Origin: an uncultured Caulobacteraceae bacterium
Lineage (GTDB): Bacteria > Pseudomonadota > Alphaproteobacteria > Caulobacterales > Caulobacteraceae
Reading direction: 5' to 3'
Assembly (NCBI GenBank): GCA_937952995.1
Contig: CALFYB010000246.1
Coordinates: 1 to 6,705, forward strand
DNA length: 6,705 nucleotides
In this document: positions 1 to 5,792 of the stretch, in pieces
Position numbering within the stretch: position 1 is the stretch's first letter
Layout: each line of letters begins with the position of its first letter
The notes under the pieces: model-generated
What the model was told of the DNA's origin: nothing
The model's database searches: none
The model's input: the letters and a program-made list of their open reading frames with translations, nothing else
Translations under genes and position numbers: made by a program

Positions 1-594
1 GCGGCCATAGGTCAACATCTGGCCCAAGACCCAGCCCTTGCCCCCTTGGTCGCGGCCAGACCCGGCCTGCGTTTGCCCGGCGCGTGGGATGGGTTCGAGT
101 TGGCGATCCGCGCGGTTCTGGGTCAGCAGATCACCGTGCCCGCCGCCGTCAATCTGGCCAGCAAGCTCGTCGCCCGCTATGGCCAGCCGATGACCCATCC
201 CCAGGCCGGCTTGACCCATCTGTTCCCCGAACCGGCCCTGCTGGCCCAGACCAATCTGTCGGACCTCGGAATGCCGCGCAGCCGGGCCAAGACCCTGTCG
301 GCGGTTGCGGCGGCGGTGCTCGCCGATCCGGACCTCTTGTCTGCTGGTCATAGCCTTGAGGCAGCAGTGACGCGGCTTCGCGCCGTGCCGGGGATCGGCG
401 ACTGGACCGCGCACTATATTGCCATGCGTCAATTGCGAGAGCCCGATGCCTTTCCGGCGGCGGATGTGGGCCTGATGCGGGCCTTGACCGACGCCGACGG
501 GAACCGGCCTGATGCGGCGGCCCTATTGCAGCGGGCGCAGGCTTGGCGACCTTGGCGCGCCTATGGAGCCCAGCACCTTTGGGCGAGCCTTTGA
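1..594 (+). CDS. alkA: AlkA-type DNA-3-methyladenine glycosylase II, 3' part
   Basis: This enzyme removes alkylated bases such as 3-methyladenine from DNA in the first step of base excision repair in the cytoplasm. The reading frame is open from the first base of the window, so only the C-terminal 197 residues are present; the TTG at 46 is internal, not a start. The fragment begins in the family's conserved 'LRLPGAWDGFE' segment, followed by 'VLGQQITVPAA'. The helix-hairpin-helix is at about residues 126-140 (PGIGDWTAHY), and an Asp follows at residue 155 in 'PAADVGLMRAL'. The Trp135-Asp155 spacing of 20 matches Trp218 and catalytic Asp238 of E. coli AlkA as I remember that sequence. The C-terminus 'WRPWRAYGAQHLW' is typical of the family. 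The missing N-terminus could be a plain AlkA_N domain or an Ada-AlkA fusion; the window cannot tell. It is probably co-transcribed with the alkyltransferase 48 bases downstream. Confidence 0.93.
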   Translation, partial: AAIGQHLAQDPALAPLVAARPGLRLPGAWDGFELAIRAVLGQQITVPAAVNLASKLVARYGQPMTHPQAGLTHLFPEPALLAQTNLSDLGMPRSRAKTLSAVAAAVLADPDLLSAGHSLEAAVTRLRAVPGIGDWTAHYIAMRQLREPDAFPAADVGLMRALTDADGNRPDAAALLQRAQAWRPWRAYGAQHLWASL

Positions 595-617
595 CATGAT
601 CCGACCGAACACCCCCT

Positions 618-626
618 CCCCCCCCC
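618..626. repeat. Run of nine C in the alkA-ogt gap
   Basis: The 48-base gap contains a C-rich stretch (612-629) with an uninterrupted run of nine C at 618-626, ending 16 bases before the ogt start codon. It lies where a ribosome binding site might be expected to begin, and no clear Shine-Dalgarno sequence is visible. Its length could vary by replication slippage or be a sequencing artefact. It is outside the coding frames, so a length change would not shift either protein. Confidence 0.6.
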
Positions 627-642
627 TCCAGCGAGACCGGCC

Positions 643-1176
643 ATGACGATCCTGACCCTGCATGTGGAACAGCTCAGCTCGCCCATCGGGCCCATGCTGC
701 TATTGACCGATGACCAACAGACCTTGCGGATGCTTGATTGGGTGGATTGCCAAGAGCGGATGGACCGGCTGCTGCGCCGTCAATATGGGCCTGACCGCAC
801 GCAGACCATCGCCTCGGCTCGCCGCACGGCCGCGCGTGACGGGGTCGAGGCCTATTTCGCCGGGGACCTGACCGCCATTGACCGGTTGCCGGTCGCCAAC
901 GGTGGCACCGACTTTCAGCGCCAAGTCTGGGCCGCCTTGCGCACCATCCCGGCAGGCCAGACCTGCAGCTATGGCCAGCTCGCCGCCGCGATCGACCGGC
1001 CCAAGGCGGTGCGGGCTCTGGGCCTGGCCAACGGTGCTAATCCCATCGGTATCGTTGTGCCCTGCCACCGGGTCATCGGGGCCAATGCCGCCCTGACCGG
1101 CTATGGCAGCGGCATCGCGCGCAAGGCTTGGCTTTTGGAGCATGAACGCGGCCTGTCCCCCGCCGCCTTGCTTTAA
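643..1176 (+). CDS. ogt: Methylated-DNA--protein-cysteine S-methyltransferase
   Basis: This is a suicide repair protein that moves the alkyl group from O6-alkylguanine (or O4-alkylthymine) in DNA onto its own cysteine. The 177-residue length fits stand-alone Ogt proteins. The N-terminal domain (about 1-85) is the poorly conserved Ogt-type segment. The C-terminal DNA-binding domain starts near 'FQRQVWAALRTIPAG' (91-105). The likely arginine finger is Arg124 in 'VRALGLANGANP', and the acceptor is Cys141 in 'VVPCHRVIG'. The closing 'LTGYGSGIARKAWLLEHE' (151-168) also matches the family. All key residues are present, so the protein should be active. The ATG at 643 was chosen because it begins the expected N-terminal strand ('PIGPMLLLTD'), although no strong ribosome binding site precedes it, only 'GCGAG' about 11 bases upstream. 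That suggests translational coupling to alkA. The two genes together form an alkylation-damage cassette. Confidence 0.95.
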   Translation: MTILTLHVEQLSSPIGPMLLLTDDQQTLRMLDWVDCQERMDRLLRRQYGPDRTQTIASARRTAARDGVEAYFAGDLTAIDRLPVANGGTDFQRQVWAALRTIPAGQTCSYGQLAAAIDRPKAVRALGLANGANPIGIVVPCHRVIGANAALTGYGSGIARKAWLLEHERGLSPAALL

Positions 1177-1249
1177 GGTGCGTTGATTGGGTGCTGATCG
1201 GGCCATTCTGAGCTATAGAGGCGGATAGACGCTGCAAGGACTGACCCGC

Positions 1250-1411
1250 ATGACCGACGAGACCAACGAAACCCCGATCCAGCGGGCCTTGCGTTTGAAG
1301 AAGCAGGCGCTCGACGCCAAGCCAAAGCCGCCGCGCGGTGGGCGTTTCCAACGCGAACAGGCCGCCGCTGCACAGTCCTCTTCCAAATCCAAACCTTGGA
1401 TGTCACGATAG
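1250..1411 (+). CDS. Small basic conserved-type protein, unknown function
   Basis: This is a 53-codon gene (ATG at 1250, TAG at 1409-1411) preceded by AAGGA at 1236-1240, nine bases before the start. The protein opens with 'MTDETNETPIQRALRLKKQA', a charged, probably helical N-terminus. It continues with a Pro/Lys/Gly-rich middle ('AKPKPPRGGRFQREQ', 23-37), an Ala/Ser/Lys linker and the tail 'KSKPWMSR'. It has no signal peptide, membrane segment or cysteine. From memory, small alphaproteobacterial proteins with an 'ALDAKPKPP...FQREQ...KSKPW' pattern exist and are annotated as hypothetical, but I cannot confirm this here. The length, basic disordered look and terminal Lys-Pro-Trp would suit a nucleic-acid- or ribosome-associated accessory protein; that is only a guess. 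It overlaps no other likely gene, because the longer frame covering it belongs to the hydrolase, whose real start is at 1440. Confidence 0.8.
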   Translation: MTDETNETPIQRALRLKKQALDAKPKPPRGGRFQREQAAAAQSSSKSKPWMSR

Positions 1412-1425
1412 GGAAAAATCGGTTC

Positions 1426-1432
1426 GGGAGGA
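1426..1432 (+). promoter_or_regulatory. Ribosome binding site fixing the hydrolase start
   Basis: GGGAGGA lies seven bases before the ATG at 1440. It decides between that start and an in-frame GTG/ATG-type extension reaching back to 1338. The extension would overlap the 53-codon gene and adds a low-complexity Asn/Pro-rich stretch with no family resemblance. Confidence 0.85.
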
Positions 1433-1439
1433 CCACCCT

Positions 1440-2591
1440 ATGCACATCGTGCGCGAGCCCTATGGCTTCACCCACAAGGAAGTCACCAAGCTAAAGGACG
1501 TCTATGGCGGTCCAACCGGTTCGGTCTTTGTCGAGTGCATGCGGATAAGGCCCGAGGGCCTAGACTCCAAGTCGGTTATCCTGTTCAGCCATCCCGTCGG
1601 CGGCGGATCGTTCCTGCCGATGGTTACGGCGCTGGCGGCGGCAGGTCGGCACATCATCTATTGCAACACCCGCTTTCGCGGCAATGACACGGCGCTGGTG
1701 CTGGAAAAGTGCGTGCTGGACCTTGGGGCCTGCATTGCCGACCTGAAGAAGCGGTTCGGCTATGAGACCGTAATTCTGGGCGGCTGGTCCGGCGGTGGCT
1801 CTTTGTCGATGTTCTATCAGGACCAAGCCGAGCACCCGACCATCACCCACACCCCCGCAGGCGACGAGGCCGATCTGGTCGGGGCCAAGCTTCAGCCTGC
1901 CGACGCGATCCTGCTGCTCGCGGCCCATGTCAGCCGCAATGTCACGCTGACCGAATGGATGGACCCGTCGATCACCGACGAAGACCATCCCTATGATCGC
2001 GATGTCGAGCTGAACATCTATGACCCGGCTTGCCCAAACCAACCGCCCTATTCGGCGGAATTTGTTGAGCGGTTCCGCGCGGCCCAAATCGCTCGCAATC
2101 GGCGGATCACGGCGCGGGTCAAGGCGACCTTGGCCGAGCTGAAAGCCAAGGGTGACGACTATATGGAGCGACCCTTTGTCGTTGCGGGCACCATGTGCGA
2201 CGTGCGCTGGACCGACCCGACGCAAGACCCATCAGACCGTCCGGCAGGCACCTGCTATCTGGGCGAGCCCCGCGTGGCCAATGACGGCCCGGTCGGTCTG
2301 GCCCGCTTTACCACCCTGCGCTCTTGGCTGTCGCAATGGAGCTATGACGATAGCCGGGCCCATGGCGAGAAGAACGCCGCCAACATCTCTTGCCCGGTGC
2401 TGGTGATCAACAATACCGCCGATCTGGCCTGCACGCCCAGCCATGCGACCCGCCTGTTCGAGGCCGTCGCCTCTAAGGATAAGAGCATCGTCCAGATCGA
2501 TAAGGCCGATCACTATTATATGGACCGCAAGGAACTGCTGCCCCAAGCCGTGCAGACCGTCTGTGAGTGGCTCGAGGCACGGAGTCTTTAG
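1440..2591 (+). CDS. Alpha/beta hydrolase (esterase/lactonase-like)
   Basis: This is a predicted cytoplasmic serine hydrolase of 383 residues with no signal peptide. The alpha/beta hydrolase core starts near residue 45 ('SVILFSHPVGGGSF', with the His-Pro-Val-Gly-Gly segment as probable oxyanion loop). The nucleophile elbow is 'GGWSGGGS' with Ser117. An insertion or lid region rich in Pro and charged residues spans about 150-300. The acid is probably Asp328 in 'NNTADLACTP' and the base His358 in 'KADHYYM', so the triad is complete and in the usual order. The start at 1440 is supported by a strong ribosome binding site. The monooxygenase gene begins 86 bases downstream on the same strand, so the two are probably one transcription unit. 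The likely job is hydrolysis of the ester or lactone made by the monooxygenase, which is inference from context. The substrate is unknown; other small-ester hydrolase or thioesterase activities are possible. Confidence 0.88.
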   Translation: MHIVREPYGFTHKEVTKLKDVYGGPTGSVFVECMRIRPEGLDSKSVILFSHPVGGGSFLPMVTALAAAGRHIIYCNTRFRGNDTALVLEKCVLDLGACIADLKKRFGYETVILGGWSGGGSLSMFYQDQAEHPTITHTPAGDEADLVGAKLQPADAILLLAAHVSRNVTLTEWMDPSITDEDHPYDRDVELNIYDPACPNQPPYSAEFVERFRAAQIARNRRITARVKATLAELKAKGDDYMERPFVVAGTMCDVRWTDPTQDPSDRPAGTCYLGEPRVANDGPVGLARFTTLRSWLSQWSYDDSRAHGEKNAANISCPVLVINNTADLACTPSHATRLFEAVASKDKSIVQIDKADHYYMDRKELLPQAVQTVCEWLEARSL

Positions 2592-2667
2592 GGGCAGGCA
2601 CGGTTAGCGGCTTCCCAAGCAAGACAGTTGCGGTATCTTGATCCCAACAATCGAGCAAACCGATGTT

Positions 2668-2672
2668 GGAGG
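2668..2672 (+). promoter_or_regulatory. Ribosome binding site fixing the monooxygenase start
   Basis: GGAGG lies five bases before the ATG at 2678. An in-frame ATG at 2663 would put this site inside the coding sequence and has no ribosome binding site of its own, so 2678 is preferred. Confidence 0.8.
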
Positions 2673-2677
2673 AAGCC

Positions 2678-4297
2678 ATGAACGCCCAAGCTAAGATCGC
2701 TACCCGTGCGCCTATGACCAACCGGACTGTGGATGTTGTCGTTGTCGGGGCGGGCTTTGGCGGCCTCTACATGACCCACCGCCTGCGCGAGGCAGGGCTA
2801 AGCTTTCAAGGCTTTGAGGCGGGCTCCGATGTGGGCGGGACCTGGTATTGGAACCGCTATCCGGGCGCGCGCTGCGACATCCCCAGCCTGCTCTATTCCT
2901 ATTCCTGGTCCGATGAGTTGCGCGAATCTTGGAACTGGTCAGAAAAGTACTCGCCGCAGCCTGAAATCTTGGCCTACGCCAACCATGTGGCCGACCGGTT
3001 CGACCTGCGCGACGGCTTCGCCTTCAACACCCGCGTGACCTCGGCGATCTATAATGATGCCACCCAGCGCTGGACGGTCGAGACCGATTGCGGCGACCAG
3101 ATTGAGGCGAGGTTCTGCATCATGGCGACCGGCTGCCTGTCGGTGCCGCGCAAGCCTGACATTGCCGGGGCAGAGACCTTTGCAGGCGAGACCTATGTCA
3201 CCGGCCTGTGGCCCCACGACGGGGTGGATTTCAGCGGCAAGCGCGTGGCCATGATCGGCACCGGCTCGTCGAGCATCCAGTCCCTGCCGCTGATCGCCCA
3301 GCAGGCGGCGAGCGTCACGGTCTTTCAGCGCACGCCCAACTTCAGTCTCCCCGCCAAGAACCGCCCCTTAACGCCTGAAGAGGTTGCGGAATTTGAGGCC
3401 AACTTCCCCGTCTATCGCCAGATGCTCGCCGACGGCAGCCCGGGCTTCCCGCTGCCACCTGAAGGCTATGTGCCATCGGTGGAGGAACTCAACCAACTGG
3501 CTGAGGGCCTATGGGACGGCGGCGCGCTGGTCTCTCTGACCGTGATCCCCAACCTGATGCGCGATGAATATATCAACGGCGTCGCAGCCGATTATGTGCG
3601 CGGCAAGATCCGCGAGATCGTCAAGGACCCCAAGGTCGCGGAACAACTAACCCCGCGCGGCTATCCGTTTGGCTCCAAGCGCGCCTGCGTCGACAGCGGC
3701 TTTTATGACACCTTCAACCGGGACAATGTCTCGCTGGTCGACCTACGCGCCACGCCGATCGCCGAAATCACCGCCGAGGGGGTTCGGACCTCTGAAGGTG
3801 ACCATCCCGTCGATATCATCATCTTTGCCACCGGCTTTGACGCCATGACCGGCGCACTTTTGAAGATGGATATTCGCGGTAAGGGCGGCGTCGCCTTGCG
3901 CGACGCTTGGGAGCATGGCCCCAAGACCTATCTGGGCCTGCAGGTCGCGGGCTTCCCCAACCTGTTTACCGTCACAGGTCCTGGCAGTCCGTCAGTGCTG
4001 ACCAACATGATGACCTCAATCGAGCAGCATGTAGACTGGATCAATGCGGCGATCGGTCACGTCTTAGCGACCAACCATGTGACCATCGAGGCCACCGACG
4101 CGGCGCAAGAGGCTTGGGTCAAACACGTCAATGACACGGCCGACGAGACCCTCTTCCCGCAAGCTAACTCTTGGTACGTCGGAGCCAACGTGCCGGGCAA
4201 GCCGCGCGTCTTCATGCCCTATATCGGCGGCGACTATAAGGTCCGCTGCGATGAGGTCGTGGCCAAGGGCTATGAGGGCTTTGCGATTGCAGGCTAG
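2678..4297 (+). CDS. Class B flavin monooxygenase, Baeyer-Villiger type (BVMO-like)
   Basis: This 539-residue protein is predicted to bind FAD and NADPH and to insert oxygen next to a ketone. The FAD Rossmann motif is 'VVVGAGFGG' (21-29). It is followed by 'GGTWYWNRYPGARCD' (53-67), with the Asp67 of BVMO active sites. The type I BVMO fingerprint FxGxxxHxxxW[P/D] sits at 168-179 but reads 'FAGETYVTGLWP', with Val174 in place of His. The NADPH-binding GxGxxG (194-199) reads 'GTGSSS', with Ser199 in place of the last Gly. Arg335 in 'GSKRACVDSGFYDTFNRDNV' aligns with the Arg that stabilises the peroxyflavin (Arg337 of PAMO, Arg327 of CHMO, from memory). The late motif 'IFATGFDAMTGALLKMDIRG' and the length are normal for the family. 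No signal peptide is seen, and the N-terminal 16 residues are probably disordered. Placement behind the hydrolase suggests a ketone-to-ester degradation step. BVMO-like ancestry is very likely; the exact activity is uncertain because of the two substitutions. Confidence 0.92.
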   Translation: MNAQAKIATRAPMTNRTVDVVVVGAGFGGLYMTHRLREAGLSFQGFEAGSDVGGTWYWNRYPGARCDIPSLLYSYSWSDELRESWNWSEKYSPQPEILAYANHVADRFDLRDGFAFNTRVTSAIYNDATQRWTVETDCGDQIEARFCIMATGCLSVPRKPDIAGAETFAGETYVTGLWPHDGVDFSGKRVAMIGTGSSSIQSLPLIAQQAASVTVFQRTPNFSLPAKNRPLTPEEVAEFEANFPVYRQMLADGSPGFPLPPEGYVPSVEELNQLAEGLWDGGALVSLTVIPNLMRDEYINGVAADYVRGKIREIVKDPKVAEQLTPRGYPFGSKRACVDSGFYDTFNRDNVSLVDLRATPIAEITAEGVRTSEGDHPVDIIIFATGFDAMTGALLKMDIRGKGGVALRDAWEHGPKTYLGLQVAGFPNLFTVTGPGSPSVLTNMMTSIEQHVDWINAAIGHVLATNHVTIEATDAAQEAWVKHVNDTADETLFPQANSWYVGANVPGKPRVFMPYIGGDYKVRCDEVVAKGYEGFAIAG

Positions 4298-4308
4298 GGC
4301 TGGTCGGT

Positions 4309-4329
4309 GCCGGTTGAGCGCAAACCGGC
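4309..4329. terminator. Hairpin at the convergent junction, possible bidirectional terminator
   Basis: A perfect 7-base-pair stem (GCCGGTT / AACCGGC) with a 7-base loop lies 11 bases after the monooxygenase stop and directly abuts the stop codon of the minus-strand gene (4330). Its position between convergent genes suits a shared terminator. Neither strand has a T-run after the stem, so it is not a classical intrinsic terminator and may only protect RNA ends or block read-through. Confidence 0.4.
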
Positions 4330-5460
4330 CTAACCCCAAACGGATTTGACGGCTCCCTCAGGCTCACTGACCATTTCGAGACTGTTTTCGAAGTCGCTGA
4401 ACATATCGATGAGTTCATCCGCTGTTAATAGCGGGCGCTTGCCGTGCGGCACACGGTAACGCCAAAAGCTCAACAGATGTTCGACAGCCCCTAGGCGTTC
4501 GCCCAAGGCGTTGAAAAGTTCGGGAGCGGAGAGCAGGAAATTCTTAAAGACAAGCGGATCGCTCTTGCGCGTGAGCGCATGGTAGGCATCGTCATAGACG
4601 GCAAGGGTCGCGCTAACACTTCTGATCGCCCGGCCAAATCCTCGCGAAATATTCTTCCGCATGTCCGAAATTTGATTTTTTTGATCAAAGCTCGTGTAAC
4701 CTTTCGGTACTACCACATCTATCTCAGACATAACCAATCTGACCTTGGGAAGCAGGTCTTGCAATTGCCATTTATAGTATAAAAATGCCTTCCAACAGAA
4801 AATTCCTTCGCGATACTGTACTCTGTCCATCTGGAGGGTTTGCCTTAAGCCCTCGGTTTCAGAGGCACCATTACTGGATAGGAGTTTTTTCGTCAAAATC
4901 GCAACCTGATCCCCCGTCCCCTCGCCCCCCACCGACATTTTGACGAGTTCTCCAATCTCGGCTTCGGCAAAGGTTAACATGCGCTCGACATCAGACTTTG
5001 CGATCTGGAAGTAACAGCTTGCCGGCTTCACGCCGTTTCTGGACAACTGCTCTCTTAAAATGAACGGGTCGAGCGTGGGTATGGTGTCAAGTATCGCTAG
5101 GGTTTCGAGGTCCTTGTTGAGGTTCAGATCATACTTATCAATGCTGCCCGACAGCATATTTTCAAAGTTTTTTTGACCGACAAAGACGTAGTGAGCCCCG
5201 ACTCGGAGATCAGTAATATCAATCGGAATAACCAATTTGGTAGCAACGGTTCGAGGCGTCGTGAAATCTTCGCGTTCATTGCCACGCAAACGGTGCTTTA
5301 ATATTAAAGATCGATTAAGAACTGGGTTTTGGAAAAACGGCTGTTTTCCATAAGTTGGGTCTTCAGAAGCCTCTAAGAAAACTTTTCTCAAATTCAAAAC
5401 ACGAGCCGTGGACGCGGAATTTTCTAAAGAATTTAAACTTCGAGATTCGCTCGCTGGCAT
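4330..5460 (-). CDS. Unrecognised protein, tandem paralog A
   Basis: I do not recognise this 376-residue protein. It has no signal peptide, no membrane segment and no known catalytic motif that I can name, and it looks cytoplasmic and mostly helical. The first ~76 residues are polar (with 'PFFQNPVLNRSLILKHRLRG', 41-60). The rest aligns gap-free with the next gene upstream at about 65% identity. The most conserved parts are 'IPTLDPFILRE' (127-137), 'ILTKKLLS' (188-195), 'QYREGIFCWKAFLYYKWQL' (215-233) and residues 308-338 with 'LGERLGAV' and 'SFWRYRVP'. Cys149 and Cys222 are shared by both copies. ATG 5460 is the first in-frame ATG after an upstream TGA nine bases away, but no ribosome binding site is visible. 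GC content is clearly lower than in the + strand genes (24 of 60 at 5281-5340), most of all toward the 5' end, which hints at transfer. It ends convergently with the monooxygenase. Confidence 0.9.
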   Translation of the reverse strand: MPASESRSLNSLENSASTARVLNLRKVFLEASEDPTYGKQPFFQNPVLNRSLILKHRLRGNEREDFTTPRTVATKLVIPIDITDLRVGAHYVFVGQKNFENMLSGSIDKYDLNLNKDLETLAILDTIPTLDPFILREQLSRNGVKPASCYFQIAKSDVERMLTFAEAEIGELVKMSVGGEGTGDQVAILTKKLLSSNGASETEGLRQTLQMDRVQYREGIFCWKAFLYYKWQLQDLLPKVRLVMSEIDVVVPKGYTSFDQKNQISDMRKNISRGFGRAIRSVSATLAVYDDAYHALTRKSDPLVFKNFLLSAPELFNALGERLGAVEHLLSFWRYRVPHGKRPLLTADELIDMFSDFENSLEMVSEPEGAVKSVWG

Positions 5461-5792
5461 TTCGAAAACTCAATTCTGTTTGCCGCGATTTCAACATTAA
5501 ATGCACCGCGATTTTTATTTGTTATGATAATAATCACAGTAAAAAAACAACCACGCAACCAATGCAAGATAGCGATGCCCACAACCGAAACAACCTATTG
5601 TATAGTTTTGAACAACTTAAAGTTATTCCGCGCTACAACGCCCCGCCCCCTTGAGCGATCGGACGGTCCCACAAGACTGAAAGCGCGAACCCAAACGCTG
5701 GCGTAAGAACCCTTACCGTCGTTCAAAAACCTAGCGCCTTGACGTGTGATTAGACCAAACCCCTCAGGACACCGGATGTCGGCAGGTGTTCG
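5461..5792. other. AT-rich gap between the tandem paralogs, likely holds the paralog A promoter
   Basis: This 332-base stretch has no convincing gene. Short frames on the + strand lack ribosome binding sites and family resemblance. Next to paralog A it is very AT-rich (5511-5550), as expected for a minus-strand promoter, but I cannot fix -35 and -10 boxes. Near paralog B it has two short hairpins: GTAAG-AACC-CTTAC at 5703-5716, and a 5-base-pair ACACC/GGTGT stem at about 5770-5788 just after the paralog B stop. Neither is followed by a T-run, so termination there is unproven. The separation suggests that paralogs A and B are transcribed independently, or as a loosely linked pair. Confidence 0.5.
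5483..5514. repeat. Direct repeat CCGCGATTT, two copies upstream of paralog A
   Basis: The 9-mer CCGCGATTT occurs at 5483-5491 and again at 5506-5514, a period of 23 bases (about two helical turns). The copies lie 23-54 bases upstream of the paralog A start codon, with the AT-rich stretch beyond them. This placement could suit a regulator binding side by side on one DNA face near the transcription start. It is short enough to be chance. Confidence 0.4.

Noticed and set aside
1183..1219. Possible promoter ahead of the 53-codon gene (TTGATT and TATAGA)
   Set aside because: The spacing of 25 bases is too long for a normal -35/-10 pair, and no better -35 is visible.
1338..1439. N-terminal extension of the hydrolase frame to 1338
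   Set aside because: It overlaps the 53-codon gene, lacks family resemblance, and a strong GGGAGGA site points to the ATG at 1440.
1073..2546. Long minus-strand open frames opposite ogt and the hydrolase
   Set aside because: These are shadow frames in GC-rich coding DNA; the + strand proteins carry complete family motifs.
2663..2677. Earlier ATG at 2663 for the monooxygenase
   Set aside because: No ribosome binding site precedes it, and the GGAGG that serves 2678 would fall inside the coding region.
5521..5538. Fur-box-like sequence GTTATGATAATAATCACA
   Set aside because: Only 4-base arms are symmetrical and the fit to the 19-base Fur consensus is poor; any AT-rich region gives this look.
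5355..5706. Plus-strand open frames crossing the gap between the paralogs
   Set aside because: They have no ribosome binding site and low-complexity translations, and the first overlaps the antisense of paralog A.
5770..5788. Intrinsic terminator just after paralog B
   Set aside because: The stem is only five base pairs with an 11-base loop and no T-run follows on the minus strand.
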